Assembly (NCBI RefSeq): GCF_002960625.1 | Contig: NZ_POJH01000011.1 | Location: forward strand, 35,211-99,210 | DNA: 64,000 nucleotides | Direction of reading: 5' to 3' | Origin: Streptococcus suis | GTDB taxonomy: Bacteria > Bacillota > Bacilli > Lactobacillales > Streptococcaceae | Shown here: piece after piece, positions 18,646 to 28,592 of the stretch | Position numbering within the stretch: the stretch's first letter is position 1 | How the letters are laid out: every line of letters begins with the position of its first letter | Notes under the pieces: model-generated | Database searches by the model: none | Seen by the model: the letters and a program-made list of their open reading frames with translations, nothing else | Told to the model about the DNA's origin: nothing | Program-made: the position numbers and the translations under genes

Positions 18646-20322
18646 TGAATAAATTGATTGAATTCATTGAGAAAGGGAAGCCTTTCTTTGAAAAGATTTC
18701 GAGAAACCCTTATTTAAGGGCTATCCGTGATGGTTTTATCGCTGCCATGCCGGTTATCTTGTTCTCAAGTATCTTCCTATTGGTGGCATTCGTGCCTAAT
18801 ATCTTTGGCTTTACTTGGTCTGATGAAGCAGTTGCGGCTATCATGAAACCTTACGGTTATACAATGGGTATTGTAGCTGTCTTAGTTGCAGGAACGACCG
18901 CAAAATCTTTGACAGATGCTTTTAACCGTCAATTGCCAAAAACCAATCAGATTAACTTCATTTCAACCATGATTGCCTCAATTTCAGGTTTCTTATTACT
19001 GGCTTCGGATGGTATTGAAGGTGGATTTGCCAATGGTTACATGGGAACTAAGGGACTTTTGACAGCCTTTCTGGCAGCCTTCATTACGGTTAATATCTAT
19101 AAGGTCTGTGTGAAAAACAATGTCACCATTCGTATGCCAGACGAAGTTCCACCGAACGTATCCCAGGCATTTAAAGATGTGATTCCATATGCATTGTCTA
19201 TCTTTGTCTTGTATGGAATTGATCTTGTGACACGTCAATTCCTTGGAACAAACGTTGCTGAGGCGATTCTGAAATTATTTGAGCCTCTGTTTACAGCCGC
19301 AGATGGTTATGTTGGTATTACAATTATCTTTGGTGCCTATGCTTTGTTCTGGTTTGTAGGGATTCATGGTCCATCTATTGTGGAACCAGCAATTGCAGCC
19401 ATTACTTATGCCAACATTGAAACCAACTTCCAGCTTCTACAGGCAGGTCAACATGCGGATAAAATCCTGACTTCAGGTACTCAAATGTTTATCGTGACAA
19501 TGGGTGGTACAGGTGCTACCTTGGTTGTGCCATTCATGTTTATGTGGTTGACTAAGTCTAAACGAAATAAAGCAATTGGACGTGCTTCAGTTGTTCCAAC
19601 CTTCTTTGGTGTAAATGAACCGATCTTGTTCGGTGCACCACTTGTACTCAACCCAGTATTCTTTGTTCCATTCATCTTAGCTCCAATTGCTAACGTATGG
19701 ATTTTCAAATTCTTTGTTGATACGCTAAAAATGAACAGTTTCAGCGTCAACTTGCCATGGACAACTCCAGGACCATTGGGGATTGTAATGGGAACAAACT
19801 TTGCTCCACTTGCCTTTGCACTAGCTATCTTATTGGTAGTTGTCGATGTACTTATCTATTATCCATTCTTGAAAGTTTACGATGAGCAGATTCTCGCTGA
19901 AGAACAATCAGGGAAAGTTGAAAATAGCTTGAAAGAGAAAGTGGCAGCTAATTTCAATACTGCCAAAGCGGATGCTATTCTTGAAAAGGCTGCAGTCGAT
20001 ACCGAAATTTCTGAACAAACAAATGTTTTGGTACTTTGTGCAGGGGGTGGTACAAGTGGATTACTTGCCAACGCTCTAACGAAAGCTGCAAAAGAATATG
20101 GTGTTCCAGTTACAGCTACAGCAGGAAGTTATGGGGCACACCGTGAGATTTTGCCAGAGTATCAATTAGTCATCCTTGCACCTCAAGTAGCATCAAACTA
20201 CGATGACATTAAACAAGAAACTGATGCATTGGGTATTAAACTTGCCAAAACTGAAGGGGCTCAATACATTAAACTCACACGAGATGGTCAAGGTGCTCTT
20301 GACTTTGTCAAACAACAGTTCT

Positions 20323-20324
<2 letters not shown>
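18645..20324 (+). CDS. lacE: Lactose PTS enzyme IICB component LacE
   Basis: 559 residues. The N-terminal IIC membrane domain (about 1-420) includes the substrate region [14 protein letters not shown] and [12 protein letters not shown]. The C-terminal IIB domain (about 455-559) has the phosphorylated Cys in [19 protein letters not shown]. Transports lactose as lactose-6-phosphate. Its TAG stop codon lies at the very edge of a 162-bp inverted-repeat insertion, so the last codons may have been altered by that insertion. Confidence 0.95.
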
Positions 20325-21965
<1,641 letters not shown>

Positions 21966-21974
21966 AAAAGTAAT

Positions 21975-22012
21975 ACAAGGATGCTTAGCTCAAGTTAGCA
22001 TCCTTGTTTTCA
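21975..22012 (+). terminator. lacG terminator
   Basis: Perfect 11-bp stem (21975-21985 with 21997-22007) with T-run, between lacG and lacX. Confidence 0.85.
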
Positions 22013-22031
22013 TATAAGGGAGGCAGTTTTT

Positions 22032-22925
22032 ATGCTCGAATTAAAAAATGAGAACTTAACAGTACAATTTTCTGAATTAGGTGGACAAATTATTTCTATT
22101 AAAGACAAGGATGGTATCGAATATCTTTGGCAAGGTGATCCGACCTATTGGAGCGGTCAAGCACCAGTTCTATTTCCGATTTGTGGAAGTTTACGAAATG
22201 ATTGGGCTATCTATGAACCTGCAGAAAGACCGACATTTACAGGCACAATTCCGAGGCATGGACTTGTGCGAAAAATGATGTTCAAAAATGTAAATAGTAC
22301 TGAAAACTCTTTAGAATTTTCTATTTCATCAAACGAAGAAACCGTAAAAAATTACCCTTTTGAATTTGAACTTTCGATTAACTACTCACTACTTGGCAAT
22401 ACAATTCGAACTGAATATCGGGTGAAAAACCTTGAGGGACATAGAAAGCTACCTTACTTTATTGGTGGTCACCCAGGTTTTAATTGTCCCTTGTTGGATG
22501 GTGAGAGTTATGAAGACTATTATTTAGAATTTGAAAAAGTAGAATCTTGTACAGTACCTAGAAGTTTTCCAGAAACTGGCTTACTTGATCTGCAAGATCG
22601 CCGGCCATTCTTGGAAAATCAGAAGACCTTGGACTTGTCCTATCAACTGTTTGAGCATGATGCCATAACATTGGATCAGTTAGCATCACGAAAGGTAACC
22701 TTGAAATCAAAAAATCATCAGAAGAAACTTTCGATTGCATTTGATGATTTTCCATATTTAGTGATTTGGTCAACTACAAATCAGAGTCCCTTTATCGCAT
22801 TAGAACCATGGAGCGGACTCTCTACATCATTGGAAGAATCTGACATATTCAATGCCAAACGAAATATTAGTTACGTTGCTCCAAAAGAGGTTGATACAAA
22901 ATATTTTGATATTATTATTGAGTAA
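22032..22925 (+). CDS. lacX: LacX, aldose 1-epimerase family protein
   Basis: 297 residues of the galactose-mutarotase/aldose-epimerase fold: FSELGGQIISIKDKDGIEYLWQGD at the start, GSLRNDW, FTGTIPRHGLVR, and the GGHPGFNCP segment with conserved His. LacX of lactococcal lac operons is of this type and ends the operon. The presumed role is anomer interconversion of a hexose or hexose phosphate; the exact substrate is not known. Ribosome site GGGAGG. Confidence 0.85.
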   Translation: MLELKNENLTVQFSELGGQIISIKDKDGIEYLWQGDPTYWSGQAPVLFPICGSLRNDWAIYEPAERPTFTGTIPRHGLVRKMMFKNVNSTENSLEFSISSNEETVKNYPFEFELSINYSLLGNTIRTEYRVKNLEGHRKLPYFIGGHPGFNCPLLDGESYEDYYLEFEKVESCTVPRSFPETGLLDLQDRRPFLENQKTLDLSYQLFEHDAITLDQLASRKVTLKSKNHQKKLSIAFDDFPYLVIWSTTNQSPFIALEPWSGLSTSLEESDIFNAKRNISYVAPKEVDTKYFDIIIE

Positions 22926-22976
22926 CCTTTTGAAAATGTTTATTCGTTACAGAAATTTGGTAAAATAGTTCGAATA

Positions 22977-23816
22977 ATGAAAAAACTAAAAAATATTAAG
23001 CCACGATGCTTTGTTTTTATTTGTATCCTAATTTTTCTTGCTTTAGGTTTTGACAGTCGGCTTCAAGTAACTCATTACAGGCTTGTCAGTCCCAAAATAT
23101 CTCAGCCAATCAGACTTGCTCTAATCACTGATTTACACTCATCAAATTACGGTAAAAATCAGATACAAATCTTGGAAACATTAGAGAAAGAAGAGCCAGA
23201 TATCATTTTATTAGGTGGAGATATTTTTGATGATGAACTTTCTGACAGAAAAACTCTAGAATTGTTAAGCGGGCTAGGAAAATTTAATCATACTTACTAT
23301 GTGTCAGGTAATCATGAAATATGGAGTAATCGATATGATCAAATGCTGGAACATCTGAGACAACAGCATGTGGTCGTATTATCTGGAAATAGTAGTAGAG
23401 TTGATGTAAGGGGGCAGTCCATCACTATTTCAGGCATTGATGATCCTGAATATTTTCAAAAGTATGATACTAGTGAGAATTTGCTAGACCAACTTGAAGA
23501 CATAAAAAGGAGGCAAATAAGCACTGACTTCCAAGTTTTACTAGCGCACCGACCAGAACTAATTGATACTTATCAAAAGTATGGATTTGATTTAGTGTTA
23601 TCTGGTCATGCGCATGGAGGACAATGGAGAGTGCCTTATTTGGTTAATGGTGTATTTGCACCTAATCAAGGTTTTCTTCCGAAATATGCAGGTGGTTTAT
23701 ATGAAGTTGAAAATTCGCATTTTATTGTAAGCAGGGGTCTGGCCAAAGAATCTACACGAGTACCAAGATTCTTTAATCGCCCAGAACTTATCATTGTCGA
23801 TCTTGTTAATCCGTAA
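22977..23816 (+). CDS. Membrane-anchored metallophosphoesterase (YkuE/YaeI-like)
   Basis: 279 residues with one N-terminal membrane segment (about 10-28). Calcineurin-like motifs in order: LITDLHSSNYG, LLGGDIFDD, YVSGNHEIW, LLAHRPEL and LSGHAHGGQW. The order and the GHAHGGQW ending fit the YaeI/YkuE type, proposed to act on UDP-diacylglucosamine or other lipid-linked pyrophosphates. The active site faces outside if the segment is a signal anchor. Last cargo gene of E1. Confidence 0.85.
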   Translation: MKKLKNIKPRCFVFICILIFLALGFDSRLQVTHYRLVSPKISQPIRLALITDLHSSNYGKNQIQILETLEKEEPDIILLGGDIFDDELSDRKTLELLSGLGKFNHTYYVSGNHEIWSNRYDQMLEHLRQQHVVVLSGNSSRVDVRGQSITISGIDDPEYFQKYDTSENLLDQLEDIKRRQISTDFQVLLAHRPELIDTYQKYGFDLVLSGHAHGGQWRVPYLVNGVFAPNQGFLPKYAGGLYEVENSHFIVSRGLAKESTRVPRFFNRPELIIVDLVNP

Positions 23817-23840
23817 CTTCACTTCTTTCTAATCACTCAA

Positions 23841-23876
23841 AAACCCACTGACTTTTAATTAGCCAGTGGGTTTTAT
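23841..23876 (+). terminator. Terminator at right end of E1 cargo
   Basis: Perfect 10-bp stem (23841-23850 with 23864-23873), A-run before, T-run after. Confidence 0.85.
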
Positions 23877-23909
23877 TACTTATCCGAATCAAAAACTTAT
23901 TTCAAAAAA

Positions 23910-23929
23910 GGTAGTGAAAAAGGTAGTGA
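23910..23929. repeat. E1 right-end arm repeats
   Basis: GGTAGTGA at 23910-23917 and 23922-23929, period 12, the same sequence and spacing as beside the E1 integrase fragment (10327-10346). Confidence 0.6.
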
Positions 23930-24023
23930 TTCGACTGATTTGTACTGCAATGTAATGAAAGTTCATCTTTCAAAAATCGCTTAAAATCAAGGTTTCTACC
24001 GCCAATTGACGTGTAGTGAATCC

Positions 24024-24044
24024 CTATTTCACATCAGTAAAGAT
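24024..24044 (-). other. Attachment-site copy 2 (E1/E2 junction)
   Basis: Minus strand reads atc-ttt-act-gat-gtg-aaa-tag, coding I-F-T-D-V-K-stop, a near copy of the rpmG end. The flank at about 23976-24010 matches the flanks of copies 3 and 4 (shared ATCGCTTAAAATC and TTGACGTGTA blocks). Confidence 0.75.
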
Positions 24045-24113
24045 TAAGTATTGTCTATTTTAGCTGTTAGAAATGTTTATATATCAACGTTTTTGTAATG
24101 TTCCTTAGCAAAA

Positions 24114-24133
24114 GGTAGAGTGAATGGTAGAGT
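24114..24133. repeat. E2 integrase-side arm repeats
   Basis: GGTAGAGT at 24114-24121 and 24126-24133, period 12. One copy recurs at the other end of E2 (25368-25375). Confidence 0.55.
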
Positions 24134-24135
24134 AG

Positions 24136-24224
24136 TTATTGCGTTAGTTCAGCAATCTTTTCAAGATAAATACCCACAGCTTCTAACATTCGTTGAGGTG
24201 CTAATTCAGCGTAAGTATCCATTG
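24136..24224 (-). pseudogene. C-terminal scrap of the E2 integrase
   Basis: Minus strand codes T-M-D-T-Y-A-E-L-A-P, then QRMLEAVGIYLEKIAELTQ-stop, the last 30 residues of an integrase like those of E1 and E3 (nucleophile Tyr included). It joins directly to the end of cadC: the cadC stop is at 24225-24227. All upstream integrase sequence is gone, so E2 cannot encode its own recombinase. Confidence 0.85.
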
Positions 24225-24560
24225 TTATCCTAGTTGATTAAAAAAATCTCTGATTTCCTCATCTTTTATAAAATAATATATAATTTTCCCCTCTCTTCTA
24301 GTGTCCAAGATGTTTTGATTGGCTAGTTTACGAAGATGGTGGGAGGCAGATGCCATACTGAGATTTAGTAAACAGGCTATATCGCAGACACAGAGTTCTT
24401 CAACAGCAAGGAGATAAAAGAGGATATTTATCTGTTTATTATCGGTAAACTTTGATAAAATGCGAAGTGATTTTTGGACTTTTTCCTTTTCAAGGTAGTT
24501 CGTTGCGGTTGTAACATTTTGTTGATTTATAACATTCACTTGGCAGATACTATCTTTTTT
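24225..24560 (-). CDS. cadC: Cadmium-responsive ArsR-family repressor CadC
   Basis: 111 residues from the ATG at 24560, which has AGGAG 8 nt upstream; the longer frame to 24593 overlaps cadD. Winged-helix ArsR protein with the metal motif ELCVCD in the DNA-binding domain and an N-terminal Cys (KKDSICQ), as in CadC of Gram-positive cadmium operons. Released from DNA on binding Cd, Pb or Zn. It is second in the operon after cadD and ends against the integrase scrap. Confidence 0.9.
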   Translation of the reverse strand, partial: KKDSICQVNVINQQNVTTATNYLEKEKVQKSLRILSKFTDNKQINILFYLLAVEELCVCDIACLLNLSMASASHHLRKLANQNILDTRREGKIIYYFIKDEEIRDFFNQLG

Positions 24561-24574
24561 CATAATATTTGCTC

Positions 24575-25189
24575 CTAGTTTAACACAGTCCATAGCATGT
24601 CAAAACTGTTGTTTTCAATCAGGATATATATCCCCAATCCTAAATAAACAACGGCAATAAACCATCTGCTATATTTTTCCAAGGTTTCTCCAATAGAAGG
24701 GACTTGTGCCAATTTTTGGGCAGAAAAAACCAAGAGATAAATCATGACTAGAAAGGTAAGTAAAGCCACTATCAAATTTGCTAAATTTAAGGTAGTAAAA
24801 TATGGGACAAAGACACCAATATTGTCAGCACCACAACTTGCAAAAGTAATCATAGCGACTAGCAAAATCAGGTTTTTATTATCTTTGCTCAAACCTTCTT
24901 TGGCAATAGCTTCTCCATCAGAATCTCCTAAAAGCAAAACTTTGAGGCCTAGGAGAATTGGAATCAAACCGAGCAAACCTAAAATCTCTTTACTAGGAAT
25001 ATAATCTAAGACAAATGCAAAAAGCAAACTTAGCAATATTAGACTAACAGAGCCTAGAAATTGTCCTAAATAGATGTTAATGATGTCTTTTCTGCTTTTT
25101 CTTTTGGCAAAAAATAACATTAGGATAATAAGTAAGTCTACGGCTGTCCCAGAATACAGGATTATTGAAGTAACAACATTTTGAATCAT
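24575..25189 (-). CDS. cadD: Cadmium resistance transporter CadD
   Basis: 204 residues from the ATG at 25189 (ribosome site GAGGTG). Five hydrophobic helices and conserved blocks SIILYSGTAVDLLIILMLFF, FASCGADNIGVFVPYF and AQKLAQVPSIG are typical of the CadD/LysE-related cadmium permeases. It lowers cytoplasmic cadmium by export. Transcribed with cadC from a strong promoter overlapped by an operator-like palindrome. Confidence 0.9.
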   Translation of the reverse strand: MIQNVVTSIILYSGTAVDLLIILMLFFAKRKSRKDIINIYLGQFLGSVSLILLSLLFAFVLDYIPSKEILGLLGLIPILLGLKVLLLGDSDGEAIAKEGLSKDNKNLILLVAMITFASCGADNIGVFVPYFTTLNLANLIVALLTFLVMIYLLVFSAQKLAQVPSIGETLEKYSRWFIAVVYLGLGIYILIENNSFDMLWTVLN

Positions 25190-25198
25190 AAAACACCT

Positions 25199-25250
25199 CA
25201 TTCAAATATATTTTTGAATGTATTCTAACATTAAACTTTGTAGATGTCAA
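25199..25250 (-). promoter_or_regulatory. cadDC promoter and CadC operator-like palindrome
   Basis: TTGACA (25245-25250), 17-bp spacer, TAGAAT (25222-25227) on the minus strand. CATTCAAA (25199-25206) and TTTGAATG (25213-25220) form an inverted repeat at the expected start, resembling known CadC operators. Confidence 0.85.
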
Positions 25251-25300
25251 CATAAAATCCACCAAAATATAGATAAGAAGTTAGTGTACCAAATATTAAA

Positions 25301-25331
25301 AAGCCCTGCCATCGAAATGATAGCAGGGCTT
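25301..25331 (-). terminator. Terminator upstream of cadDC
   Basis: AAGCCCTGC (25301-25309) pairs with GCAGGGCTT (25323-25331). On the minus strand a T-run follows, so it would stop transcripts coming leftward from E3 before cadD. Confidence 0.75.
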
Positions 25332-25367
25332 AACTTCAATATCCAGATGATATATTTATCTAAAAAA

Positions 25368-25375
25368 GGTAGAGT
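25368..25375. repeat. E2 right-end arm repeat (single copy)
   Basis: GGTAGAGT, matching the pair at 24114-24133; the expected second copy 12 bp further is not present, consistent with decay of E2. Confidence 0.5.
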
Positions 25376-25469
25376 TTTTATTGATTTGTAGTGCGATATA
25401 ATGAGTTTCAAAAAATCAAAAATCGCTTAAAATCAAGGTTTCTACCGTCTATTGACGTGTAGTGAATCC

Positions 25470-25490
25470 CTATTTCACCTCAGTAAAGGT
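25470..25490 (-). other. Attachment-site copy 3 (E2/E3 junction)
   Basis: Minus strand reads acc-ttt-act-gag-gtg-aaa-tag, coding T-F-T-E-V-K-stop, equal to the end of rpmG at protein level. Confidence 0.78.
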
Positions 25491-25560
25491 TTATTAGTGT
25501 TATTTCAGCATGCTATAAACGTGGGTATATCAACGTTTTTTGAGTTCAAATCTAATAAAA

Positions 25561-25580
25561 TGTAGTCAAAAATGTAGTCA
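25561..25580. repeat. E3 integrase-side arm repeats
   Basis: TGTAGTCA at 25561-25568 and 25573-25580, period 12; the same pair is at the far end of E3 (38901-38920). Confidence 0.65.
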
Positions 25581-25585
25581 TTGTA

Positions 25586-26851
25586 TTAGGACGTAAGTTT
25601 TGCAATCTCCCTGAGGTAAATACTAACAGCTTCAGACTTTTTCTTTGGTGCGAGTTCAGCGTAGGTGTCCATAGTTGTCTTGATTGACTTATGTCCCATT
25701 CTGCTTTGGAGTTCTTTCCAGTTTGCACCTGCATTAAGCATCATAGAGGCGTGTGTGTGACGAAACAGATGGAAACCATAATCGGGCAACCCAAGTTCTG
25801 AGAGACGCTTTTTAAGTGTTGCTCTCTCGTTTCTATCGCACATATAATTTCCATAGATAGTTGGGAATAATAAATCGGTTTTAGGTAATCCGTGTTTATC
25901 AAAATAAAGGTTCATCTCATTATGGAAATCCTTTAAATTTTGAAGTGTTTCATGAGGAACAGGCACTCTTCGATTGCCAGCATCTGTTTTGGGAGTATTC
26001 TTGCAAAGAATTTCCCCGCGTACGCCAAGTTTACGATTGCCAGCTTTCCAGACTAAAGTTTTATTAACAACAATTTCACAGCTTTCAAAATCCAAGTCTT
26101 GGATATCTAAAGCAAGAAGCTCATTAATCCGAAGTGCAGAAGCTAGCAAGGTATCGCAAATGACTTTAAATCTTCGATTAGCTCTTGTATTTGGAAGAGT
26201 CTCCAGAAAGGACAGCCATATTGTTAACTCCTGATCATGGAGAACCATGAATCTTTTTTTAGTAGATTTGGGTTTCGGGGGAATTTTAACAGTATTTGCA
26301 GGATTGTGACCTAATTCAAAATTAGTGATACCAAAATCAAAAATATCACTTAATTTGTGTAAAATAGCTCCAAAATCTTTAGCGCAGCCTTTTTTAGACT
26401 TTTTAGCGCCTGATTCCACAGATTTCTTTGATTGCTGAGCAAGTTTGTTCACCCATACTTGAATATCAACAGATTTTATTTCCTCAGGCTTATAAGTACC
26501 AAATTTTGGAATGATATAAGTATCTAAGTATCCTCTAACACGGTTGATAGTATTTTGTGAGCTCACCCAAGTTACAAAGCTAGTGAACCACGCTTCTGCG
26601 AGTTCTTCAAAATTATTGATGACAAGAGTCCCTTTTAAGGTAGCCCCTTTTTCTTCAAAGTCTAGTCTAGCCTGTATGATTTTTCGGTCAAGACTTCGTA
26701 AAGTTTTGGCAGTGATGGATGAGGTGACTTTTTTACCAGTCTTAACATCAATCCCAATATAAACACCTCTTTGAGTGTAGCTGATTGTACCGTTGTTTTT
26801 TGTAGTTTTTGTTACCTTTCGATTGTTGTGAATGATAGTTTCTTTTTGCAT
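25586..26851 (-). CDS. int: Tyrosine integrase of element E3
   Basis: 421 residues, full length. N-terminal arm-binding domain with beta strands (GVYIGIDVKTGKKVTSS), SAM-like core-binding domain (about 75-170), and a catalytic domain with Arg in SALRINELLALD, HLFRHTHAS, GHKSIKTT and nucleophile in MDTYAEL. Of the Int-Tn916/ICE type. The C-terminus faces attachment copy 3. Expected to recombine the rpmG 3' end with the element's own end. Likely functional. Confidence 0.95.
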   Translation of the reverse strand: MQKETIIHNNRKVTKTTKNNGTISYTQRGVYIGIDVKTGKKVTSSITAKTLRSLDRKIIQARLDFEEKGATLKGTLVINNFEELAEAWFTSFVTWVSSQNTINRVRGYLDTYIIPKFGTYKPEEIKSVDIQVWVNKLAQQSKKSVESGAKKSKKGCAKDFGAILHKLSDIFDFGITNFELGHNPANTVKIPPKPKSTKKRFMVLHDQELTIWLSFLETLPNTRANRRFKVICDTLLASALRINELLALDIQDLDFESCEIVVNKTLVWKAGNRKLGVRGEILCKNTPKTDAGNRRVPVPHETLQNLKDFHNEMNLYFDKHGLPKTDLLFPTIYGNYMCDRNERATLKKRLSELGLPDYGFHLFRHTHASMMLNAGANWKELQSRMGHKSIKTTMDTYAELAPKKKSEAVSIYLREIAKLTS

Positions 26852-26940
26852 AGTAGCCTTCTTATTTCGGATATATAAAAGGCTAAAATAACAACCTCAC
26901 ATGTATTTATTGTGATAGTCTTATTTTAGCACATTTTGGA

Positions 26941-27201
26941 TTAAGGAGTTAAGTATTTTATTACATCTTCCATTTTGTAATAGACTGTACGTGTTCCTTC
27001 TATAGGAGGTTCAAGTCTCTTTAGACCAGTTTTCTCCCACGATTTTAAGGTGTTAGGAGAAATCTGAAGAATTGACAACAATTCTTTTTGAGTGACGATG
27101 TTAGAGCTTTTCTGTTTTTTTTGTTGATGTTGAATGATGGTTAATAAGGTATTTAACAATTGCTCAATTTGGGTTAATTTGGCATATTCATTATTGGTCA
27201 T
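26941..27201 (-). CDS. Excisionase-like small helix-turn-helix protein
   Basis: 86 residues from the ATG at 27201, which has AAAGGA 9 nt upstream; the longer frame to 27273 has no such site. The C-terminal half (TQKELLSILQISPNTLKSWEKTGL, then GTRTVYYKMEDVIKYL) is a MerR/HTH_17-type winged helix used by excisionases. The N-terminal part is a short helical, probably dimerising segment. Position between integrase and rep fits an Xis or element regulator. Overlaps the end of rep by 11 bp. Confidence 0.75.
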   Translation of the reverse strand: MTNNEYAKLTQIEQLLNTLLTIIQHQQKKQKSSNIVTQKELLSILQISPNTLKSWEKTGLKRLEPPIEGTRTVYYKMEDVIKYLTP

Positions 27202-27778
27202 TATTGTTGTCCTTTCCATAGCCTGAGTGACGACGTGAGTCAAGATATTTCGCAAAGAAGTAGGTTTTATCAACTATAACACTCAGTAGTAATTGGTTTT
27301 CCTCACGAGCATATATGACAAGATTGTTAAACTCTGTAAAATTATGCTCCTCAATAGTATCAATCACAGTCGAAAGAAATTCATCGTTATTATTGCTTAT
27401 AAGAAATTTATCAAGTTCAAAGCCACACCCTGATTCAATATCCTCGATATCGTAAGGTGTCTTTTCAGGATTTTCAGCATGGATAAAGTAATCATACATC
27501 CCTTTAGGGGACATGACGATTTCAACGTGACTAGGTGTGTTTAGTTTTTCTGTCAGAAGTTCTGAAACTTGAGAGTAGCTTTTTAAGGAATCAAAGAACA
27601 ATGCACCATGTTTGTGAGACTTCTTAAATTCTCCAGTTTGTCTATTAACATCTTTATCATGCCAAGGACTGAGCACAAAGGGGATGTGCATTTCTTCGAG
27701 GATTTCCAAATAGTTTTCAGGAGCACTCTCTTGATAGAGAAGGAAAGCCCATTTGTTAGAACGTTTTTCTTTTGCCAT
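27191..27778 (-). CDS. RepB-like rolling-circle initiator (pMV158 family)
   Basis: 195 residues from MAKEKRSNKW at 27778 (GAGG site upstream). It follows the RepB layout: FLLYQESAP at the start, SPWHDKD, the HUH metal motif in SHKHGALFF (His 55 and 57), and a catalytic-Tyr region GMYDYFIHAENP (Tyr 95/97). The C-terminal half is shorter and divergent. RepB-type proteins nick a hairpin loop and stay covalently bound. A hairpin with the canonical pMV158 nick sequence lies 95 bp upstream. In this chromosomal element it may drive intracellular replication or act as a relaxase for mobilisation. Confidence 0.88.
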   Translation of the reverse strand: MAKEKRSNKWAFLLYQESAPENYLEILEEMHIPFVLSPWHDKDVNRQTGEFKKSHKHGALFFDSLKSYSQVSELLTEKLNTPSHVEIVMSPKGMYDYFIHAENPEKTPYDIEDIESGCGFELDKFLISNNNDEFLSTVIDTIEEHNFTEFNNLVIYAREENQLLLSVIVDKTYFFAKYLDSRRHSGYGKDNNNDQ

Positions 27779-27801
27779 AGGCAGGTACCTCATTTCTATT
27801 T

Positions 27802-27816
27802 CTTATCTATAAGGAG
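27802..27816. repeat. Copy 1 of a shared palindromic motif upstream of rep
   Basis: CTTATCTATAAGGAG, with arms CTTAT/ATAAG. The same sequence recurs at 30084-30098 upstream of other genes of E3. May be a regulator site; on the minus strand it lies in the leader of rep. Confidence 0.5.
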
Positions 27817-27871
27817 AATTTTTGGCGATTTTGGCAGTCTTAGTCCCAAAAATGTGATTATTGATTGCTGA

Positions 27872-27901
27872 TGTAATGGGGGTCGTAGTAGCCCCATTAC
27901 A
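27872..27901 (-). other. Double-strand origin with pMV158-type nick site
   Basis: Perfect 10-bp stem (27872-27881 with 27892-27901) and a 10-nt loop. Read on the minus strand the loop is CTACTACGAC, containing TACTACG/AC, the sequence nicked by RepB of pMV158-family plasmids, followed by the C-run CCCC. The nick would fall between 27884 and 27883. It lies directly upstream of the rep gene, as in those plasmids. Confidence 0.85.
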
Positions 27902-27920
27902 TAGCTAAGTTAGAGAGTTT

Positions 27921-27971
27921 GAAAGGGCAGTGCCTTTGGCTTTCACTTTGTGAGCCAAGCACCGCCCTTTC
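27921..27971 (-). terminator. Long hairpin downstream of the membrane-protein gene
   Basis: GAAAGGGC (27921-27928) pairs with GCCCTTTC (27964-27971), with an inner stem TTGGCT/AGCCAA. It is just after the stop of the 27973 gene and before the origin; it may terminate transcription or be part of the origin (single-strand initiation). No strong T-run. Confidence 0.55.
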
Positions 27972-27972
27972 C

Positions 27973-28590
27973 TTATCTTCTTGTAGCTATAAACCAGAGC
28001 TTATTTCCTTCCCGATTGGGTGAAGAAAAATAATAATTTGGATTACGGCTAGAAATTTCTTCCTTGATATGAGCTTCCATATCCCTCAGAAGTTTTTGAG
28101 CTTGCTGTGTTCTAGGGTATTTGAGAAAGACGACAACTGATTCTTTTCGAACATCCACGGTTGCTTTTCCTACCGATTGGTTGAAATTTTTGAGTATAGG
28201 ATTGGATTTCGTAACAGTCGTCTGATTGTCAATGGTGATAATTGACTCTGATTTTTCATCTTGCCTGAGAAATTGCCGTAGGCGTATGGTTTGATAGACT
28301 GATTTGAAATAGTTCAAAATACTGTCGTTAATCATTCGTTGAGTTAATTCGATGATAATCAGAGAGACAGCGAATAGCATAAGTATGGTTGCAATTTGAC
28401 TTGTGTAATTCTCTAGGAGACTAAGTTTATATTGGATAATGAAGATAGTACTAACCAAAGATGGGATATCAAAATCTCCAAATAGTTTTACAAGCAGATT
28501 GAGAGAAAAATTTAGAATGAAGCTAAACAGTCCAAAGAAAAGTAAGGAGGAAATAAGATTATATGATTTTTGAAAGAAAGTCTTTTTCAT
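27973..28590 (-). CDS. Element-encoded membrane protein, unknown function
   Basis: 205 residues from MKKTFFQKSYNL at 28590, two bases after the stop of the FtsK-like gene; the longer frame to 28629 overlaps that gene. Two membrane segments (about 12-33 and 60-82), then a cytoplasmic domain of about 120 residues with a TVDVRKESVVVFLKYPRTQQAQ core. I do not recognise the family by name. Its fixed place after the coupling-protein-like ATPase suggests a role in DNA transfer or in anchoring that ATPase. Confidence 0.7.
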   Translation of the reverse strand: MKKTFFQKSYNLISSLLFFGLFSFILNFSLNLLVKLFGDFDIPSLVSTIFIIQYKLSLLENYTSQIATILMLFAVSLIIIELTQRMINDSILNYFKSVYQTIRLRQFLRQDEKSESIITIDNQTTVTKSNPILKNFNQSVGKATVDVRKESVVVFLKYPRTQQAQKLLRDMEAHIKEEISSRNPNYYFSSPNREGNKLWFIATRR

Positions 28591-28592
28591 AT

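Larger units (their letters stand above)
25251..25585. other. E2/E3 junction region
   Basis: No gene. From left to right it holds a terminator hairpin, the single E2 arm repeat, the conserved pre-attachment block near 25420-25460, attachment copy 3 and the E3 arm repeats. Confidence 0.8.

Noticed and set aside
23941..24223. Further integrase fragment in element E1 near its right end
   Set aside because: The only integrase codons (24136-24224) lie to the right of attachment copy 2 and belong to E2.
27191..27778. E3 as an integrated plasmid
   Set aside because: RepB-like gene and origin alone suggest a plasmid, but the integrase, excisionase-like gene, attachment copies and FtsK-like gene fit an integrative mobilizable element better.
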